Shown one piece after another: positions 1 through 6,414 of a stretch of 10,580 nt of DNA (position 1 is the stretch's first letter; each line of letters starts with the position of its first letter). The notes under the pieces are model-generated. The model saw nothing but the letters and a program-made list of their open reading frames with translations, had not been told where the DNA came from and ran no database searches. The stretch lies in the NCBI GenBank assembly GCA_964538675.1, contig CAZIGM010000054.1, forward strand, positions 1-10,580, given 5' to 3'. Source of the DNA: CAZIGM01 sp964538675 (GTDB lineage Bacteria > Bacillota > Bacilli > Tepidibacillales > Tepidibacillaceae). The translations under genes and the position numbers were made by a program.

Positions 1-144
1 AAAAATATTACCTATTATAGCAAATCCCAAACCTTTAATTTTTTTATAAAGATAACGCATAACAGCAAGAAAAAAAATCATTAAAAGTATAATAAACCTA
101 ACAACAATTAGTAGTGTATGATTATCAATAATACTGAGATTCAT
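1..144 (-). CDS. N-terminus of a membrane diguanylate cyclase-like protein (partial, runs off the left edge)
   Basis: Reading leftward from ATG at 144, 48 codons are open to the window edge. The start is preceded by GAGAGG at suitable spacing. The peptide is hydrophobic (one membrane helix at about residues 11-30) followed by KKIKGLGFAIIGNIF. It aligns without gaps to residues 1-48 of the diguanylate cyclase at 8556-9719, about 23 of 48 identical by eye, including DN-x-T near the start and IKGLG-x-AII-x-NIF at the end. The inference is a paralogous membrane sensor whose GGDEF domain would lie to the left of the window. The catalytic domain is not visible, so the enzymatic call rests only on homology to the neighbour; the shared membrane domain could carry another output. 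Confidence 0.6.
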   Translation of the reverse strand, partial: MNLSIIDNHTLLIVVRFIILLMIFFLAVMRYLYKKIKGLGFAIIGNIF

Positions 145-220
145 GATTTTCCCTCTCTTGCCTTAAAAAGATATAAGTCATTAATATATTATATTACTAT
201 AAACTTTTTTCAAATAAAAT

Positions 221-248
221 AAAACATCTTTTTTCGATAAAATGTTTT
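221..248 (-). terminator. Weak possible terminator after the phospholipase gene
   Basis: AAAACAT (221-227) and ATGTTTT (242-248) can pair around a 14-base loop. On the minus strand the stem is followed by ATTTTATTTG. The stem is short and AT-only apart from one pair, so this is a weak candidate. Confidence 0.25.
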
Positions 249-324
249 TATCATCATTAATTTTGGTACTTTAATCCACCTTTTTTCATAAATACATACA
301 ATTATAGCTTCCACATTTGTATGT

Positions 325-1536
325 TTATTCATCTATACTTACAACAATCTTTGCCCATTTAATCAACAAATCTTCTTTTAAGGAATATTTGAATAAGTAA
401 GATTTTTTTAGGAAACTAGGAAATTTTTTGAAATCAACTAGATTTGTTTGGGCGTCTTGAATTTTATTGAAAACTATTTTTCTTAATTCTTCAAAAGAAT
501 AAACCTTTAATCTTTCTACATCCAGAATTAATGCTAATAGTTCTATAAAATTCACAACAATATCCTTATATGATGAGTTAATATCTAAACCAAAAAGTTT
601 AGCAAATTCAGGTACAATTTTTTCTAGTAATAGTCTTTTCGGTGACCCCTCAGGTAAGCCTATCTCTTTAGCCATCTCAATTACCTGTTCATCTTTTAAG
701 TTTAATAGATAGTTAATAAAAAAGCCTTCATCAGGAACATTATTTAAAAAATATTTATTACCATCGTACTTTCCAAAAGCCTTCAATGTATCTAAATAAC
801 CCATTAATATATTTCTTCTAGATTGTTCAGTATCAAATTCTAACATCATGCCAAGATCTCCTGATGGTGTAATTAAAGTTATATTAATATCTGAAGCCTT
901 AACTGATCTTTTTAGCCCTAAAGATTTCATATCAATAGCAATAATATCTTTATAGCCTCTTTTATATATTAAATTAATTGGTAAATTATCATAAAATCCG
1001 CCATCTATAAAACGCTTATCATCAATAATTTGAGATTTAAAAGCTGGCAAATATGATGAAGCTAATAAGTAATCAGTTAGTTTTCCTGCTGGAATCTCAT
1101 CTACAAATATCTCAACTGGTTTTCTATCAGATAATGACACTGTCACAAGTCCAAAATCTATTGGAGAACTTCTTATTGCATCTTCATCTACATATTTCTT
1201 GATTAGTTTTTTTAGCGGTTCAATATCTAGTCCACGATCCCTCAATAACTTTTTAAGGTAATCGTAATACCTATCCCAATTCTTAAAATGAATTGTAAAA
1301 TTAATAAGATCGCTGTATATCTCTGAATCAGCATTAATAACCAAACTCGGATGCATGTTATACCATAATTCATAAGCTTCTTCGAATTTATTTTGTGCTA
1401 TAAAGGCACCATTTAATGCTCCTACAGAAGTGCCTGTTACAGCACCTATTTTTATATCGAGCTCTCTCAACGCTTTCCATACACCAATATGATAACCGCC
1501 CTTAGCGCCACCACCTTCAAGAACTAAGCCATACAT
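325..1536 (-). CDS. Patatin-like phospholipase family protein
   Basis: Predicted serine lipid acyl hydrolase, 403 residues from the preferred start. Visible motifs are the glycine-rich oxyanion segment EGGGAKGG (residues 7-14), the nucleophile elbow GTSVG with Ser37, and the second half of the dyad in FIDGGFYDN with Asp178. These three in this order define the bacterial patatin-like family. The following 200 residues are helical and carry no motif I recognise. The frame extends to GTG at 1545, but that codon overlaps the Shine-Dalgarno GAGGTGG; ATG at 1536 sits 5 bases after it and starts the usual MYGLVLEGGG, so I prefer ATG. There is no signal peptide, so it is likely cytoplasmic or membrane-peripheral. 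A promoter lies just upstream and the gene looks monocistronic. The natural lipid substrate cannot be told. Confidence 0.9.
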   Translation of the reverse strand: MYGLVLEGGGAKGGYHIGVWKALRELDIKIGAVTGTSVGALNGAFIAQNKFEEAYELWYNMHPSLVINADSEIYSDLINFTIHFKNWDRYYDYLKKLLRDRGLDIEPLKKLIKKYVDEDAIRSSPIDFGLVTVSLSDRKPVEIFVDEIPAGKLTDYLLASSYLPAFKSQIIDDKRFIDGGFYDNLPINLIYKRGYKDIIAIDMKSLGLKRSVKASDINITLITPSGDLGMMLEFDTEQSRRNILMGYLDTLKAFGKYDGNKYFLNNVPDEGFFINYLLNLKDEQVIEMAKEIGLPEGSPKRLLLEKIVPEFAKLFGLDINSSYKDIVVNFIELLALILDVERLKVYSFEELRKIVFNKIQDAQTNLVDFKKFPSFLKKSYLFKYSLKEDLLIKWAKIVVSIDE

Positions 1537-1559
1537 ATAGCCCACCTCACTTTACTTGT

Positions 1560-1588
1560 ATGATAAAACAAAATGACACACATTACAA
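1560..1588 (-). promoter_or_regulatory. Sigma-A-type promoter of the phospholipase gene
   Basis: On the minus strand, TTGTAA (1588-1583) and TATCAT (1565-1560) are separated by exactly 17 bases. The -10 box lies about 23 bases before the ATG at 1536, giving a very short leader. It sits between the terminator of the upstream gene and the ribosome binding site. Confidence 0.55.
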
Positions 1589-1599
1589 TAACATAGAAA

Positions 1600-1621
1600 A
1601 TGAGAACATTTCTGTTCTCAT
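1600..1621 (-). terminator. Terminator of the lipoprotein gene
   Basis: Perfect 9-bp inverted repeat ATGAGAACA (1600-1608) / TGTTCTCAT (1613-1621) around a 4-base loop. It lies about 30 bases beyond the lipoprotein stop codon. On the minus strand the stem is followed by TTTCTATG, a short U-run. Confidence 0.65.
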
Positions 1622-1650
1622 GAATTTCTACAATTAAGAATTATCTACTT

Positions 1651-2460
1651 TTAATCTTTTATAACAACCATTTGCGAGATTGCAATCAAACTCTCATTTT
1701 CAATGCATTCAACAGTAGCTCTCACATTATCTTCATCCCAAATATAAGTATACATGCCATTGCTTTCTTCAATGTTAACATCAATATTGTTTTGCTCTGT
1801 TTTTATACTTATCATTTCCTTATAGTTTGTTAATCCCTCATTAAAATAGGCTTCTTCGTATCGATAATTAATTTCAGATAAAATAATCCCTTCTTGATAA
1901 AAATACCTTAATGTTTGATTTTCATATGATGCATGTTCATTTTCATAATACCAAATAACATTTTCCTTCCAGTATTCATTGATTTTAGCCCAAAAAACAT
2001 CATTACAATCTATATTCATAGTTATTGTTGTTTTTACGTTTGAATTATCTAAAATAAATTCATATAAAACAGGATAACCATAATCAACTAAATTGCCATC
2101 CATTACGAAAAAATCTAAATCATTTAAAAGATTAACAGTTTCGCCAATTGTGGTTGCATAATAATTAATAACATCTTGGAAAGAGTCATTAGAATGTACT
2201 TCAATTTTTAACTTCGAACCATTTTCCATAAACAATCCAGCCATATATAGTTGATCATTTCCATATAATTTAAGTCCTGGCACTGGATTGAATTCGTTCA
2301 AATCTCCCAAATCTAATGAATATACTTCATCATTAGTCACTTCTTTTTCATTAGCTACTTCTCCATCTGTGTTTATGTTGTCATTATCTTGATTATTTGT
2401 GCATCCGAATAAAGAAAAAATTAATACTAGAGTAATGCATAAAAAAATATACTTTCTCAA
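1651..2460 (-). CDS. Predicted lipoprotein of unknown function
   Basis: I do not recognise the family. The N-terminus is a lipoprotein signal: basic residues, a hydrophobic core and the lipobox LFGC, followed by an Asn/Asp-rich linker typical of surface lipoproteins. The remaining roughly 220 residues are acidic and rich in aromatic residues, as expected of an extracytoplasmic beta-rich domain. The frame is open to GTG at 2469, but that GTG overlaps the Shine-Dalgarno GTGGAG (2474-2469). TTG at 2460 lies 8 bases after it and gives an ordinary MRKYIFLC signal start, so I place the start there; with GTG the protein would be three residues longer. The lipidated Cys is residue 20 from TTG. A terminator follows and no functional partner is evident. 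Confidence 0.8.
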   Translation of the reverse strand: MRKYIFLCITLVLIFSLFGCTNNQDNDNINTDGEVANEKEVTNDEVYSLDLGDLNEFNPVPGLKLYGNDQLYMAGLFMENGSKLKIEVHSNDSFQDVINYYATTIGETVNLLNDLDFFVMDGNLVDYGYPVLYEFILDNSNVKTTITMNIDCNDVFWAKINEYWKENVIWYYENEHASYENQTLRYFYQEGIILSEINYRYEEAYFNEGLTNYKEMISIKTEQNNIDVNIEESNGMYTYIWDEDNVRATVECIENESLIAISQMVVIKD

Positions 2461-2487
2461 ATGTTTCACTCCACTTCTAACTTATTT

Positions 2488-2515
2488 TATCTATGTTTAC
2501 AGCTTTTCTGTCCAA
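2488..2515 (-). promoter_or_regulatory. Possible promoter of the lipoprotein gene
   Basis: On the minus strand TTGGAC (2515-2510) is followed after 16 bases by TAGATA (2493-2488), about 28 bases before the preferred TTG start. Match to consensus is moderate. Confidence 0.35.
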
Positions 2516-2788
2516 GTATGCAATAAAGCCGAACTTTGTTCCCTTAGTGAGACTTGCGCACTTTGTATGTAAGTGGGGGTCTTATCATATCTGGATAAAT
2601 CATTTATATTCATTCAAAAGAATATACTTTCTTCTTTTATGTGTCCATAAGTAGATGTAAAAATTCAAAAAAATTTACCATCATATTCCAGTATGAATCA
2701 TAAATAGAAATTAATGTTATTTTTTAATTAAAAAAATTCAAAGAGGTTAGAGAATCAAACTTGATCTGGATTATTTAACCAAAAATAA
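2516..2788. other. Intergenic DNA with two imperfect hairpins, no gene seen
   Basis: No open frame of convincing length or composition is seen on either strand. Two foldable segments stand out. At 2551-2581, CACTT (2559-2563) pairs with AAGTG (2571-2575) inside flanking GAC/GTC. At 2745-2780, GGTTA/TAACC encloses a tighter ATCAA/TTGAT stem (2754-2758 / 2761-2765). The stretch ends in the repeat-like motif described next and may be the debris of a mobile element. Confidence 0.35.
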
Positions 2789-2829
2789 GTGAATAATTCA
2801 AGCCTGACCCCATAAACTGACCCCATAAA
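2789..2829. repeat. RAYT/REP-like end motif with a perfect 13-bp tandem repeat
   Basis: GAATAATTCAAGCCTGACC is followed by two perfect back-to-back copies of CTGACCCCATAAA (2804-2816 and 2817-2829). From memory, this AATTCAAGCCTGACCCC motif is frequent beside REP-associated tyrosine transposase genes (Y1_Tnp family) in many bacteria. No transposase is present here. The tandem repeat is seen directly; the link to a transposable element is recollection and inference. Confidence 0.45.
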
Positions 2830-2879
2830 AAAGAGAGCGTCGCTAACTACCAAAAGTAGTTTAGCGACACCCTCTTTTT
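2827..2879 (-). terminator. Strong terminator of the coiled-coil gene
   Basis: A long hairpin with arms 2827-2850 and 2856-2879 (core GTCGCTAA / TTAGCGAC), a 5-base CAAAA loop, and one mismatch and one bulge. A-rich and T-rich flanks extend the stem and give a U-run on the minus strand, just beyond the stop codon at 2887. The plus-strand reading also ends in a T-run, so it may act bidirectionally. Confidence 0.85.
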
Positions 2880-2886
2880 ATTTAAT

Positions 2887-3177
2887 TTAATCTTTAAAAT
2901 GTGACTTAGCTTTTTCAAATGCTTGACCTATACTCTTAATAGATTTATCCACTCCATCTTTAATATCTTCCCATGCATTTTCACTTGCTTCCTCTAAATC
3001 ATCAATCTTTAGTTTAGCTTCATCAATTTGTCGTTTTATCAATGAAATACTCTCATTATATTTTTCTCTAGTTTTTTGATCCGCTTTATGAAACTTTTCT
3101 TGTAAGCTATCAAGGTCAATATTCAATTCATCTATTTTTCTTTTTAATCCCTCTGAAAGTTCCTCTCTTTTACCCAA
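2887..3177 (-). CDS. Small charged coiled-coil protein (sll1863-type stress-response family)
   Basis: 96 residues, almost entirely Lys/Glu/Asp-rich amphipathic helix with heptad-like spacing over residues 5-65. It ends in the segment SENAWEDIKDGVDKSIKSI and FEKAKSHF. The pattern of a long coiled coil, then AWEDIKDG, then a terminal AFEKAKSHF-like helix resembles small proteins annotated as the sll1863 family of stress-response proteins; this is recalled, not searched. There is no signal or membrane segment, so it should be cytoplasmic. The start is TTG at 3177, preceded by AAGGGTGAG with a 6-base gap; no ATG or GTG occurs near the N-terminus. It is monocistronic, ending at a strong terminator. 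The molecular role is unknown. Confidence 0.75.
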   Translation of the reverse strand: MGKREELSEGLKRKIDELNIDLDSLQEKFHKADQKTREKYNESISLIKRQIDEAKLKIDDLEEASENAWEDIKDGVDKSIKSIGQAFEKAKSHFKD

Positions 3178-3274
3178 AATATTCTCACCCTTCTATTTTG
3201 AATTAACTATTTTTATTATATAACAAACATCCAAAATTAAAAGGCTTCGATTTTAATAATTAATCTTTTATAAA

Positions 3275-3800
3275 TCACTCTTTCAATGGCATTCTTCGAT
3301 TAAGTAAAAAACTGAAAATATACCATCCAATTGTCGCTACTAAAAAACTTAACACTGCAATATTAGAATTATATTCTCCATTGAAACCAAGTATTATGAT
3401 AAAAAATTCTTCAATACTTTTCCACACTTGAATATTTGTCAAGTTATTAATACTTATTAGTAATACCACAATTATTCCAGGTATAAAAGATGCGATTATT
3501 TTCATTAATTTGTTACATTTATAATATATCATTGTTATCATCCAACCCAAACTTATAGCAAATAAGAAGATTGAAAAAGACCAAAGAAGTTCAGTAAAAA
3601 GATATTCTACTTAAGACTCCATCAATCACAGCCATAAAACCAGAAATTAAGGTAAACGCTATAATCCCTCCATAAAAGAAGTTTCTCCTTGAAATATTAT
3701 TAGCTTGCATAAATTTATAATTTGTTCTGTAACTATTTAATCCAGAAATAAATAAAAATATTATTACCGCGAAACCAAAACTACCTTCTCCTTTTAATTG
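3275..3800 (-). pseudogene. Frameshifted ABC transporter permease remnant
   Basis: The frame that ends at 3275 is open only from a TAA around 3612-3614. It encodes TELLWSFSIFLFAISLGW (around 3590-3540) and then the membrane segments IIASFIPGIIVVLL and IAVLSFLVATIGWYIFSFLL. The upstream frame, open from 3800 and closed by TGA at 3591, encodes FAVIIFLFISGLNSYR and GGIIAFTLISGFMAVIDG, then GVLSRISF. Removing one T from the five-T run at 3596-3600 joins the two into one continuous multi-helix membrane protein, so a single-base insertion is likely. With the ATPase scrap immediately upstream this fits an ABC-2-type permease, of which the N-terminal part is missing. The downstream half alone could be read as a 91-residue ORF from TTG at 3550, but no Shine-Dalgarno supports that start. 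Confidence 0.65.
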
Positions 3801-3876
3801 TTATATCACCTTTTGATGGGAAAATTTTAGTTGTTATTAGATTTAATAGTGTAGTTTTTCCAGCGCCATTTCTTCC
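3781..3876 (-). pseudogene. Fragment of an ABC transporter ATPase (Walker A region)
   Basis: Reading the minus strand from 3876, 31 codons encode GRNGAGKTTLLNLITTKIF, then PSKGDITIKRRR and a TAG at 3781. GRNGAGKTT is a textbook Walker A motif, and the following helix and K/S-x-G-D/E-I-x-I strand match the start of ABC transporter nucleotide-binding domains. The frame is closed upstream by TAA at 3885-3883. The Q-loop, signature LSGGQ and Walker B are absent: the ATPase breaks off and permease sequence begins within a few bases in another frame. This suggests an internal deletion fused the two genes of an ATPase-permease pair. Confidence 0.7.
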
Positions 3877-3907
3877 ATAACATTACTTTTAATTTTGCAA
3901 TAGATTT

Positions 3908-3943
3908 TTAAAAATAAAAAAACTGTTACATAATAGTAACAGT
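3908..3943 (-). terminator. Terminator of the anchored acidic protein gene
   Basis: Perfect 8-bp stem ACTGTTAC (3922-3929) / GTAACAGT (3936-3943) with a 6-base loop. On the minus strand it is followed by seven T, then ATTTTT, about 40 bases past the stop codon of the upstream gene. Confidence 0.8.
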
Positions 3944-3980
3944 CAATTAATCTTTATATTTTTATGAAAAATTGTCTTTA

Positions 3981-4535
3981 TCAATAAACCTTTTGAATCC
4001 AACTTATATTTGTTTCTTCAAAGATAAATTCTTCTTCAAAATAATCTTCTTCAATGTTAAAGGTATAATCTTTAATTAGGTAACCAGCGCCAGCTTCTAA
4101 GCTAGTTGTCAGGTGAATAGAATTTTCATCAAAGGATTTATATAATTTAACATCTAATTTCCCGAGTTGTAAATATTCATCATATAAAACATAAATATTT
4201 TCACCACTTCTAACTAATAACAGCCACTTTTGTCCATCATCCCACATATATTCACCATCTTCTGCTACACCAACTTGAGCATATAATTCAACTTTTTCTT
4301 CAATGGAATCATTGTTAAAATCTACAAGATATTCCTCAAGCAATGTGTAATGGTTCATGTCTTTTTCACTTGCTACTATCGGCTTAATTATCTGATTTTT
4401 CACCTCATTACCAGGCTCAATATTAGGATTATCTACTTCATTATCTATTGAATTGTCTTCATTTAAGAAAACATAAACTAAAGCCATAACAAAAATTATT
4501 AATATTAGCATTAAATAAAATGTTTTTGATCTCAC
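3981..4535 (-). CDS. N-terminally anchored acidic extracytoplasmic protein, unknown function
   Basis: 184 residues. Residues 1-25 form a basic-then-hydrophobic signal anchor (RSKTFYLMLILIIFVMALVYVF) without a lipobox Cys. An Asn/Asp/Glu-rich linker follows (about 26-50), then a compact domain starting LVDFNNDSIEEKVELYAQ. The D-F-N-N-D-S-I-E-E segment resembles the D-x-N-x-D calcium-binding loops of FG-GAP/VCBS-like beta proteins; that is a motif impression, not a family assignment. The start is GTG at 4535 with AAAGGA about 10 bases upstream. The 5' leader contains a 36-base homopurine run. It is transcribed away from the trpB T-box and ended by a good terminator. No partner is recognisable. 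Confidence 0.75.
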   Translation of the reverse strand: MRSKTFYLMLILIIFVMALVYVFLNEDNSIDNEVDNPNIEPGNEVKNQIIKPIVASEKDMNHYTLLEEYLVDFNNDSIEEKVELYAQVGVAEDGEYMWDDGQKWLLLVRSGENIYVLYDEYLQLGKLDVKLYKSFDENSIHLTTSLEAGAGYLIKDYTFNIEEDYFEEEFIFEETNISWIQKVY

Positions 4536-4634
4536 AATTTTAATGTCCTTTCTTTTTTCTTTTTTCTTTTTTTCTTTTCTTACTTTTATATTACCACTGT
4601 TTACATTAAAAAAACGATATTAAAAATAAAATAC

Positions 4635-4663
4635 TTGACATATTCGTCATTTTTCTTTAATCT
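4635..4663 (+). promoter_or_regulatory. Promoter of the trpB T-box transcript
   Basis: A perfect TTGACA -35 box (4635-4640), a 17-base spacer, then TAATCT (4658-4663) as a modest -10. TATAAA at 4663-4668 is nearby but would need a 22-base spacer. Transcription would begin just before the T-box stem I. Confidence 0.6.
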
Positions 4664-4899
4664 ATAAAAAAGCATAAAATTGATTTCAATGATTGAAAGT
4701 AGTAGGAGTTAAATCTACCTCTAGAGAGTCGATTGAAGTGGTGTGAGATCGATAGGATGATTAATTCTGAATGGATTCATGAGAAGTTAGGTGAAATTAT
4801 AGTAGCCGATACCGTAATTCCTACGTTATAGGGATAGAATATAGATTATTACATCCGTATTCGAACAAGATAAAACACTTAGGTGGCATAACGAATATA

Positions 4900-4930
4900 C
4901 TTCGTCCTATAAGGACGAAGTTTTTATTTT
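4900..4930 (+). terminator. First T-box terminator
   Basis: Perfect 9-bp stem CTTCGTCCT / AGGACGAAG with a 3-base ATA loop, followed by TTTTTATTTT. Its 5' arm shares TTCGTCCT with antiterminator module 1, so the two folds exclude each other. Confidence 0.85.
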
Positions 4931-4976
4931 CACTTACACCTTTACTAGTGTTTTAAGTTAGGTGGTACCGTGGATA

Positions 4977-5016
4977 AACCGCCCTAATAGCAATATTAGG
5001 GCGGTTATTTTTATTT
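4977..5016 (+). terminator. Second T-box terminator
   Basis: A 13-bp stem AACCGCCCTAATA / TATTAGGGCGGTT closed by a GCAA (GNRA) tetraloop and followed by ATTTTTATTT. The 5' arm CCGCCCTAA is also the 3' side of antiterminator module 2. Confidence 0.9.
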
Positions 5017-5042
5017 AATAATATGAAAAAGGGAGCAATAAA

Positions 5043-5101
5043 ATGAAAAAACTTTTTATACCCCCATGAACGCTAAAGAGATAATTGGTTTTCCAGTATA
5101 A
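5043..5101 (+). other. Two tiny overlapping reading frames upstream of trpB
   Basis: AAAGGGAG (about 5028-5035) and a 7-base gap precede ATG at 5043, which encodes MKKLFIPP and stops at TGA 5067-5069. ATG at 5066, overlapping that stop as ATGA, encodes MNAKEIIGFPV and stops at 5099-5101. One extra C in the five-C run (5061-5065) would fuse them into a single 19-residue peptide. The first frame has a ribosome site as good as that of trpB. This may be a short translated leader, a translational coupler, or the remnant of a gene once placed before trpB. No Trp codon is present, so classical leader-peptide attenuation is unlikely. Confidence 0.3.
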
Positions 5102-5139
5102 ATATATTAATTCTAAAAATCGAAAGCGAGGAAAATATT

Positions 5140-6327
5140 ATGTCAACAAAAATAGAGAATTTTCAATTTGGAAGATTTGGAGGTCAGTTTGTACCCCCAC
5201 CAGTTATTAAAGCACTTAACGAATTAGAGGAAGAATTTCAAAAAGCATTAAAAGATCCTTCTTTTAAAGAAGAATATATGTATTATTTAAATGATTTTGT
5301 TGGACGTCCAAGTCCACTATATTTAGCGAAGAACATGACTGACGACTTAGGTGGAGCAAAGATATATTTAAAACGTGAAGATTTAAACCATACAGGAGCT
5401 CATAAAATTAATAATACAATTGGGCAAATTTTATTAGCAAAAAGAATGGGTAAAAAGAAGGTAATTGCAGAGACAGGTGCTGGACAACATGGCGTAGCAA
5501 CAGCCACAGCAGCAGCTATGTTTGGTATGGAATGTGATATTTATCAAGGAAAAGAAGATACAATAAGACAAGAATTAAATGTATTTAGAATGGAAATGTT
5601 GGGTGCTAAAGTACACGCTGTTACTGCTGGTACGCAAACATTAAGTGATGCTGTAGACGCTGCAATTGGGGCATGGGTTGAAAGTGTAGAAGATACTTTT
5701 TATTTGCTTGGTTCAGTGGTAGGTCCTCATCCTTACCCAACTATGGTGCGTGAATTCCAAAAAATTATCGGAGAAGAAGCAATAGTACAAATTAAAGAAA
5801 AGGAAGGTCGCTTACCTGATTATTGTATAGCTTGTGTTGGTGGTGGAAGCAACGCAATGGGATTATTTAATGCATTTATTCCACATGACGAAGTTAAATT
5901 AATAGGTGTTGAAGGAGCAGGAAAAGGTATTGATACTGACTTACATGCAGCTACTATGACTCTAGGAACTGAAGGTGTACTTCATGGAATGAATACAATT
6001 GCTGTCTTTAATGAAGACGGAACACCAAAACCTGTATATTCAATATCTGCTGGACTTGACTATCCTGGTGTCGGACCCGAACATGCTTATTTAAAAGATA
6101 TTGGTAGAGTTAAGTATTATCCAATAACAGATGATGAAGCAGTTGACGCTTTAGTATATTTAACAAAAAAAGAAGGAATTATTCCTGCTATAGAAAGCTC
6201 TCATGCTATTGCTTATGCTAGAGAATTTGTACCTACTTTATCTAAAGAAGATATCGTAATTATCAATTTATCCGGTAGAGGAGATAAAGACGTTGACGCA
6301 ATTGCAAGTTATATAAAAAATAGATAG
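5140..6327 (+). CDS. trpB: Tryptophan synthase beta chain
   Basis: PLP enzyme that condenses indole with L-serine to L-tryptophan, the last step of tryptophan synthesis; normally an alpha2-beta2 complex with TrpA. 395 residues, the standard TrpB1 length. Motifs in order: LNHTGAHKINN with the PLP Schiff-base Lys89, AETGAGQHG with the catalytic Glu111, the PLP phosphate loop GGGSNAM (234-240), GVEGAGKG (257-263), AGLDYPGVGPEH with Asp307, and SGRGDKD with Ser378. All key residues are present. ATG 5140 follows GCGAGG at a good distance. A Trp T-box controls it and a strong hairpin closes it, so the transcript appears to carry trpB alone. No trpA follows. It may use indole directly, or pair with a TrpA encoded elsewhere. 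Confidence 0.97.
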   Translation: MSTKIENFQFGRFGGQFVPPPVIKALNELEEEFQKALKDPSFKEEYMYYLNDFVGRPSPLYLAKNMTDDLGGAKIYLKREDLNHTGAHKINNTIGQILLAKRMGKKKVIAETGAGQHGVATATAAAMFGMECDIYQGKEDTIRQELNVFRMEMLGAKVHAVTAGTQTLSDAVDAAIGAWVESVEDTFYLLGSVVGPHPYPTMVREFQKIIGEEAIVQIKEKEGRLPDYCIACVGGGSNAMGLFNAFIPHDEVKLIGVEGAGKGIDTDLHAATMTLGTEGVLHGMNTIAVFNEDGTPKPVYSISAGLDYPGVGPEHAYLKDIGRVKYYPITDDEAVDALVYLTKKEGIIPAIESSHAIAYAREFVPTLSKEDIVIINLSGRGDKDVDAIASYIKNR

Positions 6328-6334
6328 TTATTAG

Positions 6335-6371
6335 AAACAGCTACGGGAAAAATTTTCACGTAGCTGTTTTT
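6335..6371 (+). terminator. Terminator of trpB
   Basis: AAACAGCTACG (6335-6345) pairs with CGTAGCTGTTT (6359-6369), with a further GAAAA/TTTTC inner stem, followed by TTTTTC. It lies just after the trpB stop. Confidence 0.85.
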
Positions 6372-6414
6372 CTATATTTCTATATGTTGAACGTATTTGT
6401 AAGCTTATAATTTT

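Larger units (their letters stand above)
4671..5016 (+). promoter_or_regulatory. Tryptophan-specific T-box leader with two antiterminator/terminator modules
   Basis: An RNA leader that senses uncharged tRNA. Stem I landmarks are AGAGAGTCGAT (4723-4733) with GTGTGAGATCGAT (4741-4753), and the specifier loop GAATGGATTC with codon TGG (Trp) at 4772-4774, which fits the downstream trpB. Module 1 has T-box AGGTGGCATAACGAA at 4881: AGG/CCT and ACGAA/TTCGT helices frame a 7-base bulge TGGCATA, competing with the hairpin at 4900-4920. Module 2 has T-box AGGTGGTACCGTGG at 4960: TTAGG/CCTAA and GTGG/CCGC helices frame the canonical bulge TGGTACC, competing with the hairpin at 4977-5006. Only one stem I is seen. 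High Trp-tRNA charging should stop transcription before trpB. Confidence 0.9.

Noticed and set aside
294..324. ACATACAA / TTGTATGT inverted repeat directly after the phospholipase stop
   Set aside because: The 8-bp stem has a 15-base loop and no T-run after it on the minus strand, so I do not call it a terminator.
3275..3550. A free-standing 91-residue membrane protein starting at TTG 3550
   Set aside because: Coding-like sequence continues upstream of the TTG and then in another frame, no Shine-Dalgarno precedes it, and the whole reads as the end of a broken permease.
4860..5016. Two complete tandem T-box riboswitches
   Set aside because: Only one stem I and one specifier are visible; the second unit has only the antiterminator/terminator part, so I describe one leader with two modules.
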